Positions 35,865-44,733 are shown, counted from the stretch's first letter. The stretch: DNA of 64,000 bases from Haematobacter missouriensis (GCF_000740775.1 NZ_JFGS01000006.1:92769-156768), one strand, 5' to 3'. The notes: a model not told the origin generated them from the letters alone. Program-made: numbers and translations.

Positions 35865-36539
35865 TCAGAGATCGCCCGGCACGCCGTAGCTCGGGGCGGC
35901 TTCGGGCGCGACGGCACGCCTGACGTAATCCTCAAGCTGTGGCGCGTAGATTTCCCACAATGCGCGCAGCCGCCCGATGGGATCGGTATCGTCCCAGTCC
36001 ACGCGCAGATCGGCGATGGGCCATGTGACATCGCGTACCACCAGCAACCCGGCGGAATGGACCGGCCCTGCCTCGCCCCCGGCTCCTTGCCCGGCCTCCA
36101 GCGCGGCAAGGAGCCGTTCCGGAAGCGTACCCTCGGCTGCCTCGAAGCCGCGGACCATCGCGTCGGGCACGTTCTCGCTGGCCAGAAGGTTGCCCGCAGC
36201 GGCGCAGAACCGCCCCCGCGCCGTGCCGAAAGTTCCGAGAACACGGGCACCGGAATGAATGGCACTCTGACCGGTGGCGTCCACGATCACCACTTGCCGC
36301 CAATCGGCGGTGGCGTAACCGTCCAGCAGCGCCGCGAGCGCCTCTTCCGCCCCCACACCACGCGCCATGAGGTCGAGCGCGCGGGGACCGAGTGACGGAT
36401 CAGTCACGTTCTGGCTGGCGACCACGCCGACCCCCGCACGGGAATGGGAACAGCGCGCCGCAACCGCCGGAGAGGAAGAACTGATCGCGATGCCGAACGC
36501 CCCGGTGTCGGGACAGGTGGCGGAGATGGAGAAGGTCAT
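35865..36539 (-). CDS. DUF1028 family protein
   Basis: 224 residues. The start TFSISATCPDTGAFGIAISSSSPAVAARC and the GVGVVASQNVTDPSLGPRAL and GFEAAEGTLPERLLAALEAG blocks are typical of DUF1028, an Ntn-hydrolase-like family whose enzymatic role is unknown and which often neighbours RidA and amidases. It is the last gene of the six-gene minus-strand operon starting at 41499. Confidence 0.85.
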   Translation of the reverse strand: MTFSISATCPDTGAFGIAISSSSPAVAARCSHSRAGVGVVASQNVTDPSLGPRALDLMARGVGAEEALAALLDGYATADWRQVVIVDATGQSAIHSGARVLGTFGTARGRFCAAAGNLLASENVPDAMVRGFEAAEGTLPERLLAALEAGQGAGGEAGPVHSAGLLVVRDVTWPIADLRVDWDDTDPIGRLRALWEIYAPQLEDYVRRAVAPEAAPSYGVPGDL

Positions 36540-36629
36540 CCGTGCAGGCTCTTTACTGGCTCAGGGGCTGTGTCAGGAGTTGTCCCGGACGGGCGGGTGC
36601 CGCTGGAGGGTGCCCGCCCCGTCCGGCGC

Positions 36630-37046
36630 TCAGTCCGGGATCACGGCGGTCGCGTCGATCTCCACCAGCCATTCGGGGCGGGCAAGGGCGGAGACGACGA
36701 TGCCGGTGGAGACGGGATAGACCCCCTTCAGCCACTTGCCGACGATGCGATAGACAGGTTCGCGGTAGCGCGGGTCGATCAGATAGATGACGATCTTGGT
36801 AATATGCTCAAGCTCGCCGCCCGCTTCCTCGAGCAGCATCTTGATATTGGCCATCGCCTGTTCCGCCTGCGCCGCCGGATCGCCGATCCCGACGTTTTCG
36901 GCCGTGTCCAGATTCTGGCCGATCTGGCCGCGCAGGAACACAGTCTGCCCCCGTGCCACGACGGCCTGACAGAGATCGTTGTCGAGGTTCTGCTCGGGAT
37001 AGGTGTCCTTGGTGTTGAACATGCGGATGCGCTTGTGCACGGGCAT
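36630..37046 (-). CDS. RidA/YjgF/YER057c family protein
   Basis: 138 residues, the usual length. It has VFLRGQIGQNLDTA near residue 37, AQAEQAMANIKMLLEEAG, HITKIVIYLIDPRYREPVYRIVGKWL and the end block VSALARPEWLVEIDATAVI. The last part contains the Arg-Pro-Glu context of the RidA active site. RidA proteins hydrolyse reactive enamine/imine intermediates; relatives serve in pyrimidine or aminophenol breakdown. Its place beside oxygenases suggests the pathway yields an imine. AAAGG precedes the ATG. Confidence 0.88.
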   Translation of the reverse strand: MPVHKRIRMFNTKDTYPEQNLDNDLCQAVVARGQTVFLRGQIGQNLDTAENVGIGDPAAQAEQAMANIKMLLEEAGGELEHITKIVIYLIDPRYREPVYRIVGKWLKGVYPVSTGIVVSALARPEWLVEIDATAVIPD

Positions 37047-37083
37047 CTTGGGGGCCTTTCAGGCGTTGTGCCGGGGTTCGGTT

Positions 37084-37136
37084 GGTCGAAAACCGGGGGT
37101 CGTGAATCGGGGTTCGAGAATCGGTGGGTCGAAATC
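37084..37136. repeat. 14-bp tandem repeat, about 3.8 units
   Basis: GGTCGAAAACCGGG, GGTCGTGAATCGGG and GTTCGAGAATCGGT lie head to tail, followed by a partial GGGTCGAAATC. They fill most of the spacer between the Rieske oxygenase and ridA genes. Confidence 0.75.
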
Positions 37137-38286
37137 AGCTTTCGGCGGAAAGCGCGCCCACGCGGCGGGCGATGTAGCGGGCGAACTCGAAATTCGGCCG
37201 CTCCAGATGCGACAGATGCCCCGGGGCGCCGAACCGGGAGGAGACGCCGCGGAACACGCGCTCGGTGCACCCTTTGTCTTCCTCGTTCACTTCGTCGAGC
37301 AGGGTCTTCAGAGCGGCGAAATGCGCTTCTGCTTCCGGATCGGCCATGAACTCGGGCGAGAGGCCGCCGCCATAGAGGATCTTCACGTGATCCGGCCCGT
37401 CGGGGTGCAGGCAGAGATACCAGAAATACCCCGGCGTCAGCGTGATGAGCAGCGCGGGATAGAGGGCGAGCAGCCAGGTGATCCGCCGCTCATCCCCTTG
37501 CAGCCGGGTGTTTGTCGGATGGGCAAGCGCCAGCGGCACCGAATCGTTCTTGACGATGAAATGGTAGTTGAAGGCATCCGTCCCCTCGGGGCAGGTCATC
37601 TTCATCAGGTTCACCGAGCCGCCGATCGTGTCCGAATGGCAGACCGGCAGGTGGTAGCTCTCCATGAAGTTCTCCGCCAGCACCTTCCAGTTGGTGTTCC
37701 AGCGGTGCTCCTCCCGGAAGGTCTCCACATAGGATCCCATGTCGAGATAACCGACCAGCTTCTCCACATCCGCGAGCCGCTCGGCCGGGGCGGGGGCGTC
37801 CGGGTTCAGCGTGACCAGGATCCAGCCCAGCCACTCCTCGCAGCGGATCTGCGGAAGCGCGACATCGGTCTTGCAGAAGCTCTCGTTCAGCCCCATCGCA
37901 GGCGCGCCGCGCAGCGAGCCGTCAAGGTTGTAGGTCCAGGCGTGATAGGGACAGACAATGGCGCGCGTCTGGCCGCGGCCCTCCAGCAGCGTCGACATCC
38001 GGTGGCGGCAGACGTTGGACATGGCGCGGAGCTTTCCCTCCCGGTCGCGCAGCACGATGATCGGCTCGCCCGCGATGTCCATGGTCAGGTAGTCGCCTGG
38101 TTCCTTCAATGCGTCCGCCCGCCCTGCACAGAGCCAGTCGCGGGCGAAAATCGTCTCCAGCTCCCGCGCCACGAACGCCTCGGACGTGTAAACGGATTTC
38201 GGCATGGCGCGGGCCTTTTCAAAAGGCTGGCTCACGTTCTGCGCAAGTTCCTCAATGGGCTGGAGTGCGGGATCGTGCTGCGTCAT
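37135..38286 (-). CDS. Rieske non-haem iron oxygenase, alpha subunit
   Basis: 383 residues. The Rieske [2Fe-2S] ligands are in SNVCRHRMS and IVCPYHAWTY (CxH ... CxxH, residues 90-112). The mononuclear iron site is in NWKVLAENFMESYHLPVCH (about residues 195-214). Overall similarity is to the choline/glycine-betaine monooxygenase-like group that hydroxylates or demethylates small amines. No reductase gene is beside it. The start at 38286 follows AAAGGCGGA. A copy of the composite promoter/operator lies 66 bp upstream, so it can be transcribed separately from the genes before it. Confidence 0.9.
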   Translation of the reverse strand: MTQHDPALQPIEELAQNVSQPFEKARAMPKSVYTSEAFVARELETIFARDWLCAGRADALKEPGDYLTMDIAGEPIIVLRDREGKLRAMSNVCRHRMSTLLEGRGQTRAIVCPYHAWTYNLDGSLRGAPAMGLNESFCKTDVALPQIRCEEWLGWILVTLNPDAPAPAERLADVEKLVGYLDMGSYVETFREEHRWNTNWKVLAENFMESYHLPVCHSDTIGGSVNLMKMTCPEGTDAFNYHFIVKNDSVPLALAHPTNTRLQGDERRITWLLALYPALLITLTPGYFWYLCLHPDGPDHVKILYGGGLSPEFMADPEAEAHFAALKTLLDEVNEEDKGCTERVFRGVSSRFGAPGHLSHLERPNFEFARYIARRVGALSAES

Positions 38287-38351
38287 GGGTGTCCGCCTTT
38301 CACAAAGGGCCTGCCTCTATGCGAAGACTACTCCGCCCGGGGAGAGTGAAG

Positions 38352-38404
38352 AATTATCAACTTCTGCACCCCTGCTTAGGCTTTGCCTAATCCGGGGTGC
38401 AGAA
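38352..38404 (-). promoter_or_regulatory. Shared promoter/operator, copy 3, nested in a strong hairpin
   Basis: AATTAT (38352-38357), 18 bp, then the perfect palindrome TTAGG-CTTTG-CCTAA (38376-38390). The palindrome is enclosed by 11-bp perfect arms TTCTGCACCCC (38362-38372) and GGGGTGCAGAA (38394-38404), so the same bases can form an RNA hairpin directly after the dehydrogenase stop codon. Terminator and operator functions may be combined. Confidence 0.65.
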
Positions 38405-39346
38405 TCAACATGCCACGCCGCGCGGCACGCAGCCTATCATCACCTCTCCCCGCTCCGAGCGGCGGATGTTTTCCGCGATTGTCAGTGCGGCGCTGGCTGC
38501 GCGGGTCTGACTGGCGATATGCGGCGTGAGAATCACGCGCGGATGCGACCAGAGCGGATCGTCCTGCGGAAGCGGTTCCGGGTCGGTCACGTCGAGCACG
38601 GCAGCTGACAGATGCCCTTCGTCAAGCGCGGCAAGCAGGGCACGCCCGTCGAGCTGAGGCCCGCGTCCGGCATGGACGAGACCTGCGCCTTCGGGAAGAG
38701 CCGCCAGAAGCTCCGCGTCGAGGATCCCCCGGGTTTCGTCTGTCAGCGGCAGGAGGCAGACGAGGATGTCGCTTTTCCGCACCATCTGTTCCAGGCCCGC
38801 CGCCCCTGTGAAGGAGGCAACGCCCGGCACGTCCCGCGGTGTCCTGCTCCATCCTGCCAGCCGGAAGCCGAAAGGTCGCAGCCGTTCCGCCGCCGCGCGG
38901 CCCAGCTCTCCGAGGCCGAGGATACCCACCTGCCGTTCGGAGGGCGGCGGATTCGGCAGTTGCCGCCACTGTCGCCGTGCCTTCTGCACCATGTAGGCAG
39001 GCAGGTCGCGGTGGAGAAGCAGCACCGACATGGCCACGTAATCCGCCACCGAGGCTGCCACCGCAGGATCCACCAGGCGGACGAGGTCGGTCTGCCCGGG
39101 GAAATCCTCCTGCCGGAACTGGTCGATCCCGGCGGAGAGCGAGAAGACGCAGCGCAGCGCCGGGAGCAGTCGGTGAAGACCGGCGGGCGCGCGATAGGTG
39201 ACGAGGTAGCGCACTTCCTCTGCGGCCATGTCTCCGGGCATCACGCCCTCAGGCGCGGCCAGTACGCGACGGCCCGGAAATTCGCGCCGGAGGATGTCGG
39301 AGAGCGTCGCCACCCGCTCCGCATCAGCGCTGATGAGAATGGTCAT
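38405..39346 (-). CDS. D-2-hydroxyacid dehydrogenase (glyoxylate/hydroxypyruvate reductase A-like)
   Basis: 313 residues. The NAD(P)-binding motif is VGILGLGELGRAAAERL. The catalytic Arg is in LVHAGRGPQLD, Glu in VTDPEPLPQDD and His in RVILTPHIAS, all in the right order. The short N-terminal domain and SLSAGIDQF stretch fit the GhrA-like subgroup, which reduces 2-keto acids such as glyoxylate. The start codon touches the stop of the aldolase gene, so the two are co-translated. Confidence 0.88.
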   Translation of the reverse strand: MTILISADAERVATLSDILRREFPGRRVLAAPEGVMPGDMAAEEVRYLVTYRAPAGLHRLLPALRCVFSLSAGIDQFRQEDFPGQTDLVRLVDPAVAASVADYVAMSVLLLHRDLPAYMVQKARRQWRQLPNPPPSERQVGILGLGELGRAAAERLRPFGFRLAGWSRTPRDVPGVASFTGAAGLEQMVRKSDILVCLLPLTDETRGILDAELLAALPEGAGLVHAGRGPQLDGRALLAALDEGHLSAAVLDVTDPEPLPQDDPLWSHPRVILTPHIASQTRAASAALTIAENIRRSERGEVMIGCVPRGVAC

Positions 39347-40089
39347 CAGTCGGCGTAATCCGGCTCTTCGCGATCGAGAATCCGCTTCATTTCCTCGAAA
39401 TGCGCGATGGAAAAATCGCGGATGCCTTCCCAGTCGACCGCCGTGGCCTCCGCCACCTCGTCCGACAGCACGGAAAGTGGTTGGCCCGTGGCATAGGCGG
39501 TGGTGAGAATCTGGCAGGCGCGCTCCATCGTGTAGATGTCGTCAAAGGCCACACCGATATTGTCGGAAGCGACGAGGATCCCGTGGTTGCCCATCATAAG
39601 CCGTGAATGATTGCCGAGCAGCCCTGCCAGCCGCGCGCCTTCCTCCACCGAATCGGCCATGCCGCCATAGTGCAGATCCACGGCCACGCGGTTGAAATAG
39701 CGGGCGGTGTTCTGGTCGATGGGCAGGATCGCGGGGTTTTGCAGGCAGGCGATCGCAGTGGCGTGGATCGGGTGCAGATGCATCACCACACGCGCCGAGG
39801 GGTTCGACTTGTGGATCTGGCCGTGGATCGCCCAGGCTGTAGGGTCCACCAGACCACCCCTCGCCGTCGCCGGGTCATCGGCATCAAGCAGGAGCAGGTC
39901 GCTGGCCCGGATGGTGGAGAAATGCTTCCACTTGGGGTTCAGCAGGAACTGGCGGCCGTCGGGGGAAACGGCGGCGCTGAAGTGGTTCGCGACGGCTTCG
40001 TGCATGCCCAGCCGCGCGACGATGCGGAAGGTCGCGGCAAGGTCGATGCGGAGCTGCCGTTCATCCGCCGATGTGGTGACATCTTTCAT
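39346..40089 (-). CDS. Class II aldolase/adducin family protein
   Basis: 247 residues. Zinc-site histidines are visible in VVMHLHPIHATAIA (HxHP motif) near residue 101 and in LMMGNHGILVAS. MHEAVANHFSAAVSPDG at the start is typical of the group. Members cleave or decarboxylate hydroxylated keto acids, or act as epimerases, so the reaction is not fixed by sequence. The ATG follows AGGACCTCCCC. Confidence 0.87.
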   Translation of the reverse strand: MKDVTTSADERQLRIDLAATFRIVARLGMHEAVANHFSAAVSPDGRQFLLNPKWKHFSTIRASDLLLLDADDPATARGGLVDPTAWAIHGQIHKSNPSARVVMHLHPIHATAIACLQNPAILPIDQNTARYFNRVAVDLHYGGMADSVEEGARLAGLLGNHSRLMMGNHGILVASDNIGVAFDDIYTMERACQILTTAYATGQPLSVLSDEVAEATAVDWEGIRDFSIAHFEEMKRILDREEPDYAD

Positions 40090-40146
40090 GGGGAGGTCCT
40101 GTCGGTATGTGGCGGGCGTCTGCTGGCCCGCCTGAGGGGGGAGGGC

Positions 40147-41499
40147 TTATTCCGCGGCGAGGCTGGCGCTCGCCGTCGCATGGCGGTTCGGCGGGCGTTT
40201 CAGCCCCAGATTCTCGCGCAGCGTGGTGCCGGTGTATTCGGTGCGGAACAGCCCGCGGCGCTGAAGTTCGGGCACCACCTTCGTCGTGAAGTCGGTCAGG
40301 CTCTCCGGCAGCACCGGGAAGGCGATCATGAAGCCATCTGAGGCGCCCGAGGTGACCCAGTCCTCCATCTTGTCGGCCACCTGTGCACCGGTGCCGAAGA
40401 AGATCGCCTTGGAACGGTTGTATTTGCGCATCACTTCCCGGAGCGTCAGGCCCTGGCGGATGAGGCCGACGATCTCGTCGAAATAGACCTGATGGAAGTT
40501 CGATTTCTCCGGGATGCGATGTTCCGGGACCGGCTCGTCCAGCGGCAGGTCCGACAGGTCGGTTTCCAGATCGGTCTTCATGTACATCAGACTGATGTCC
40601 GTGTGGACGAGGCTTTGCCAGTAGTCCCACTTGCGGCGGGCGTCCTCCTCGTCCTCTCCCACGACGATGGAGACGCCGGAGAGTACCTTCAGCTCGTCCC
40701 GGTCGCGGCCGAATTTCGCCATGCGGCCCTTCAGGTCTTCGTAGAAGCGGATGGCCTGCGCCTTGTTGGCTCCCGTGCCGAACACCACTTCGGCCGTTTC
40801 GGCGGCGAGCTCCTTGCCCGCTTCCGAAGCGCCCGCCTGGAAGATCACCGGGTGTCCCTGCGGTGGCCGCGCCATGTTGAGGCCGCCGTGCACCTTGAAG
40901 AAGGGCCCCTCGTGATCCGTGACATGGAACTTCGCCGGATCGAACATCCGTACGCCGTCGCGGTCATAGACAAAGGCGTCGTCCTCCCATGTGTCCCAGA
41001 GGGAGGTGACGATCTTGAAGAATTCCTGCGCCTTCTCATAGCGGCGATCATGCGGTGGTAGCTTGTCCAGCCCGAAGTTGCGCGCCGCGAAATCGTTCGC
41101 GGAGGTCACGACGTTCCACGCTGCGCGCCCGTGGCTGATATGGTCGAGCGAGGCGAAGAGCCGCGCCACGTTGTAGGGCTCGTAAAAGCTGGTGGACGCC
41201 GTCGCGCCCAGCCCGATATGCGAGGTGCACCCCGCCAGTGCCGTCAGCAGGGTGATCGGCTCCAGCATGTTCATGTAGAGCGGCCCGCGCGTCCACGCAT
41301 CGAGCTTCTCCGTCCGCGCGGCGGGCGTATCAGCCAGGAAGAAGAAATCGAGCTTCCCGTCCTCGGCCTTCCGCACGATGTCCTTGAAGTAATCGACATC
41401 GGTGGCAGCCCCATCTGTCGCTCCCGGCACCAGCCAGGCGGAGGAATGGTAGCCGTTCGCTTCGAAAAGCCCGCCCAAGACCATGGGTTTTTGTGTCAT
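40147..41499 (-). CDS. LLM-class FMN-dependent monooxygenase (NtaA/SnaA/DszA family)
   Basis: About 450 residues of the group C flavin monooxygenases that use FMNH2 from a separate reductase. Typical stretches are LDFFFLADTPA, EPITLLTALAGCTSHIGLGATASTS, HISHGRAAWNVVTS, RYEKAQEFFKIVTSLWDTW and GHPVIFQAGASEAGKELAA. Relatives attack nitrilotriacetate, EDTA, sulfones, sulfonates and pyrimidines (RutA is a distant cousin). The start MTQKPMVLGG at 41499 follows AAAGGAA. It is the first gene of the operon reaching to DUF1028. No flavin reductase is encoded nearby. Confidence 0.9.
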   Translation of the reverse strand: MTQKPMVLGGLFEANGYHSSAWLVPGATDGAATDVDYFKDIVRKAEDGKLDFFFLADTPAARTEKLDAWTRGPLYMNMLEPITLLTALAGCTSHIGLGATASTSFYEPYNVARLFASLDHISHGRAAWNVVTSANDFAARNFGLDKLPPHDRRYEKAQEFFKIVTSLWDTWEDDAFVYDRDGVRMFDPAKFHVTDHEGPFFKVHGGLNMARPPQGHPVIFQAGASEAGKELAAETAEVVFGTGANKAQAIRFYEDLKGRMAKFGRDRDELKVLSGVSIVVGEDEEDARRKWDYWQSLVHTDISLMYMKTDLETDLSDLPLDEPVPEHRIPEKSNFHQVYFDEIVGLIRQGLTLREVMRKYNRSKAIFFGTGAQVADKMEDWVTSGASDGFMIAFPVLPESLTDFTTKVVPELQRRGLFRTEYTGTTLRENLGLKRPPNRHATASASLAAE

Positions 41500-41686
41500 A
41501 TCGATTCCTTTCGCGGCGATACCGGATCGCGGAATGTGGGCCAGCCGGCGTGGCGTGCCGGATGGCGGGAGCGGTTGGCCATCGAGCAGAGCGAACCGGA
41601 CATGCGGCACCCGGCGGGCCGCGCCCGGCCCTTGCTCTGTCCGTGCGGGCCTCGGGTTACTTTCTCTGCCAGAGGTGACGGCTGTA

Positions 41687-41725
41687 AATTATGAAAATCG
41701 AGTGCGTTCCATAGGGACGACCTAA
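41687..41725 (-). promoter_or_regulatory. Shared composite promoter/operator, copy 2 (catabolic operon)
   Basis: AATTAT (41687-41692), 18 bp, ATAGG (41711-41715), 5 bp, CCTAA (41721-41725). It has the same geometry as copies 1 and 3, and the wider words GTAAATTAWGAAAAYCG match copy 1 over 17 bp. It lies in the spacer between the divergent monooxygenase and TetR genes. A separate dyad TTAC-N6-GTAA is at 41781-41794, just before the TetR start. Confidence 0.68.
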
Positions 41726-41806
41726 CCATACGGAAGTCTCGGGGTGCTTGACCGGAGCGGAGCGGCGTGGCTCTATCGTGTTACCGATAAGTAAACGCGC
41801 GGTCCC

Positions 41807-42442
41807 ATGTCGAAACCAGCCCTCTCCCCCTGGAGCCATTTCCGCCAGCGCTCGGGAGAGCGAAGCCGCAAGCAGGATGCCGTGCTCCGAACCGCCGCGC
41901 GGTTCTTCAACGAACGTGGTTACCATGCGACCTCGCTCGACGATGTGGCGGAGGCGCTGGGCGTGACCAAGCCGACGATCTATCGCTACTTCGCCAACAA
42001 GGACGAGATTCTCTTTGAATGTACCCGGCGCGGGCTGAACGCCATCGCGGCTTCCGCACGGGATGCCGCGGTGATGGGGGATCCCGCCCCGAAGCGGCTC
42101 CGCGCCATGCTGATGGCCTATGCGCGGATCATGCTGGACGATTTCGGCATCTGCGTGGCGCGGACGCAGGACCACCTGCTCTCCCCGGAAAGCCGTGCCG
42201 CCTTCCGCTCCCTGAAGCGGGAGATCGACCTGCTCATCCGCACCGTGGTGGCGGAGGGAGCGGCGGAGGGAAGCCTCATCGCGCCCGATCCGCGCCTTGT
42301 CACCTTTGCCTTCGCCGGGGCGCTGAACAGTCTCGGCACCTGGTTCGACCCCGCGGGGCCGATGACCGCGGAGGAGGTCGCGACGCGCACGGTGGATGGT
42401 CTCATGCGGGGCGTCATGCCCGGGAAGGACGTCGCACAATGA
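41807..42442 (+). CDS. TetR-family transcriptional regulator
   Basis: 211 residues. The helix-turn-helix reads RTAARFFNERGYHATSLDDVAEALGVTKPTIYRYFANKDEIL (about residues 28-70), the canonical TetR/AcrR domain; the C-terminal ligand domain is not informative. No Shine-Dalgarno is evident before the ATG. It is divergent from the catabolic operon and next to copy 2 of the shared operator, so it is the leading candidate for the regulon's repressor. Its stop overlaps (ATGA) the start of a decayed nitronate monooxygenase gene, which was once co-transcribed. Confidence 0.88.
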   Translation: MSKPALSPWSHFRQRSGERSRKQDAVLRTAARFFNERGYHATSLDDVAEALGVTKPTIYRYFANKDEILFECTRRGLNAIAASARDAAVMGDPAPKRLRAMLMAYARIMLDDFGICVARTQDHLLSPESRAAFRSLKREIDLLIRTVVAEGAAEGSLIAPDPRLVTFAFAGALNSLGTWFDPAGPMTAEEVATRTVDGLMRGVMPGKDVAQ

Positions 42443-43377
42443 CGCTGCCGAAAGCGTTCGAGGCCCTGCGCCTGCCCGCCGTCGCCGCACCGAGTTCCTG
42501 ACCTCCGGCCCTGATCTGGCGGTGGAGATGTGTCGTTCGGGCTTGGTGGGCACCTTTCCGGCGTTGAACCAGCGCAGCACCGAAGGCTTCGTCGCCTGAC
42601 TCGAGGAGATATAAAGACTCTTCTGCGAGCCTTCGATGCCGCTGCCCCTATGGGGTGAACCTCGTCGTCCACCGCTCCAATCCCAGTCTGCGCGCCGTTC
42701 TGGAAGAGGTGGTCCGGCATCGCGTGCCGCTGGTTTCACCTCGCTGGGCGCGGTCGCGGATGTGGGGGATGCGGTGCGTCCCTATGGCGGGTTGGTGTTC
42801 CATGATGTCATCAGCCGCCGCCATGCGGAAAAGGCCGTGGAGGCGGGGGTGGACGGGATCATCCCCGCGGCGGCAGGGGCCGGGGACATGCGGGCCAGAT
42901 CAGCCCCTTGCCCTGGTGTCGGAGATCCGCCCCCTCTTCGACGGGGCCATCGCGCTTTCGGGGGCCATGTCCACCAGCGCGCATATCGCCGCGGCGCGGG
43001 CGATGGGGGCGGACCTCGCCTATCTCGGCACCCGTTTCCTTACCACGCGCGAGGCGATGGTGAGCCTTGCGCAGAAGGAGATGACCGTGGCCGCGCGTGC
43101 GGCCGATATCCTCTACACACCGGCGATTTCCGGGGTGGGGGCGAATTTTCTTGCGCAGAGCGTCGTTGCCGCAGGCATGGATCCGGCGAACCTGCAAAGC
43201 CGCGGCGAGCTTGACATGGACAACGAGGCGAAGGTCTGGCGGGACGTGTGGCCTGCCGGTCACGGCGTGAGTTCGCTCGACGTCATTCCGGCCGCAGCGG
43301 AACTCTGCGACCGGCTGGCCTTGCAATATTCGGAGGCAATGACGCGACTGGCGCGCGATCCCTTTGTAGGGCGGTAA
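42439..43377 (+). pseudogene. Nitronate monooxygenase, decayed by frameshifts and a nonsense codon
   Basis: Pieces of one 2-nitropropane-dioxygenase-like protein appear in successive frames. Frame 1 gives MTLPKAFEALRLPAVAAP from 42439. Frame 0 gives FLTSGPDLAVEMCRSGLVGTF up to an in-frame TGA at 42597, where relatives have Trp. Frame 1 then gives VNLVVHRSNPSLRAVLEEV, frame 0 gives SLGAVADVGDAVRPYGGLVFHDV, and frame 1 from about 42890 to 43377 gives LVSEIRPLFDGAIALSGAMS and LGTRFLTTREAMV. At least four frameshifts are needed to join them. An intact protein would be about 320 residues and oxidise alkyl nitronates. Confidence 0.85.
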
Positions 43378-43380
43378 CGG

Positions 43381-43881
43381 CTACTCCAGCCGTTTCCAGC
43401 TCAGATACATGCCGATATCTCCAGGCATCCCGTCGGGCCAGTCGATGACCATCGCCTTGAGCTGATAGTCTGCGGCTTTGAGGTGATCGCGCCAGATTTC
43501 GTAGAACTGCCGGGGTCGCCCGGTCAACGTATCGGGCCAGTCCGGCTCCTCGTTGTTGATAGCACGGCCATGATCGGTGCAGAGCGCATTCGGGAAGCGG
43601 AGCATGAGCACTTCCGTCTCCCCCCGCTCGGCGGCGGTGGTCAGACGCATCTTGAGATTGTCCACAAGGTCATGGACCATCTGGTGATCGAGCTTCAAAG
43701 GCTCCGAAAGCTGGGCGATCAGCTCATCCCGGGCCTTGTTGGCCTCCGTTTTGGCGGCGCTGTCATCGGCGTCCATGTTAGCGCGGCGGCGATCCATGTA
43801 GGCTTGGAGATCTTCCGCCGTCATGAAGCTCTCGTCTCCCAGACGAGTCGTCTCAGCGGGTTTGTCCTCATTCGCAGGCAT
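43381..43881 (-). CDS. Hypothetical protein, 166 residues
   Basis: I do not recognise a family. The protein is hydrophilic, acidic and without a signal peptide or membrane segment. The N-terminal 60 residues are rich in Asp, Glu and Ala. The middle (QMVHDLVDNLKMRLTTAAERGETEVLMLRFP) looks like a helix followed by a strand, and FPNALCTDHGRAINNEEPDW and RPRQFYEIWRDHLKAADYQL look like conserved structural segments. Coding use is normal and the ATG at 43881 follows a GGATGA. It stands alone between the decayed monooxygenase gene and an ABC operon. Confidence 0.7.
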   Translation of the reverse strand: MPANEDKPAETTRLGDESFMTAEDLQAYMDRRRANMDADDSAAKTEANKARDELIAQLSEPLKLDHQMVHDLVDNLKMRLTTAAERGETEVLMLRFPNALCTDHGRAINNEEPDWPDTLTGRPRQFYEIWRDHLKAADYQLKAMVIDWPDGMPGDIGMYLSWKRLE

Positions 43882-43938
43882 TATGTCATCCTGATCCGAA
43901 GGGCTCTCATAGGCAATGTGCGGCAGGATCGGGGCGCG

Positions 43939-44733
43939 TCAACCGCAAGCGTGCAGGCGGGTGACCGCCGCGATCAGTGCGCGGAGCGTGGCAGAACCGG
44001 GTGTTGCCAGCACTTCCTCCGTCTCTCCGGTCTCCACGATCTGGCCTTGGTCCATCACGGCGAGCCGGTGGGAGATCGCACGCACCACCGCGATGTCATG
44101 CGAGATGAAAAGGTAGGAAACCCCCGTTTCCTGCTGAAGATCGACCAGAAGCCGAAGGATTCTCCCCCGGATGGAGATGTCGAGCGCCGAGACCGCTTCG
44201 TCCAGCACGATGAGACGCGGCTCCGTCGCGATGGCGCGGGCGATGGCCACGCGCTGCCGCTGGCCCCCGGAGAGTGCGTGGATGGGCCGGGTCGCCAGAT
44301 CGGGCGAAAGCCCCGTCCGCGCCAGAAGCCGAGCAATGCGGGCGGGACGCTCACCCACGGGAAGCGTGGTCTGAAGCCGCAGTGCATCGGCGATGGCGGA
44401 GCCGGCCGTGGCTCGGGGGCTGAAGGCGGCGAGCGGGTCCTGAAAGACGAGCTGCATCTGCCCGCGCCGCCGGCGGAGCGCGTTTCCGCTCAGCGCAAGC
44501 CAGTCCTCCCCCAGCAGCGCAACCCGGCCCGTATCTGGCCTGACCAGCCGGAGGAGCACCCGTCCGAGCGTGGTCTTGCCGCAGCCGGAGGGACCCACAA
44601 GGCCCAGCGTCTCCCCCGCGGCAAGGGTCAGCGAAACGTCCTTGAGCGCAGGGTCGCTGCGGCCCGGATAGGTGAGCGACAGTCCCTCCGCCGCAAGCAG
44701 CGGCGGGGGAGTGGAGGGCGCGCGCGATGTCAT
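43939..44733 (-). CDS. Peptide/nickel-type ABC transporter ATPase (DppF type)
   Basis: 264 residues. Walker A GPSGCGKTT, Q-loop QLVFQDPLAAFSPRA, signature LSGGQRQRVAIARAIA, Walker B LIVLDEAVSALD and switch FISHDIAVV. The QDP.A...P pattern is typical of oligopeptide/nickel importer ATPases. It overlaps the DppD-type gene by 4 bp and is the last gene of a five-gene operon. Confidence 0.9.
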   Translation of the reverse strand: MTSRAPSTPPPLLAAEGLSLTYPGRSDPALKDVSLTLAAGETLGLVGPSGCGKTTLGRVLLRLVRPDTGRVALLGEDWLALSGNALRRRRGQMQLVFQDPLAAFSPRATAGSAIADALRLQTTLPVGERPARIARLLARTGLSPDLATRPIHALSGGQRQRVAIARAIATEPRLIVLDEAVSALDISIRGRILRLLVDLQQETGVSYLFISHDIAVVRAISHRLAVMDQGQIVETGETEEVLATPGSATLRALIAAVTRLHACG

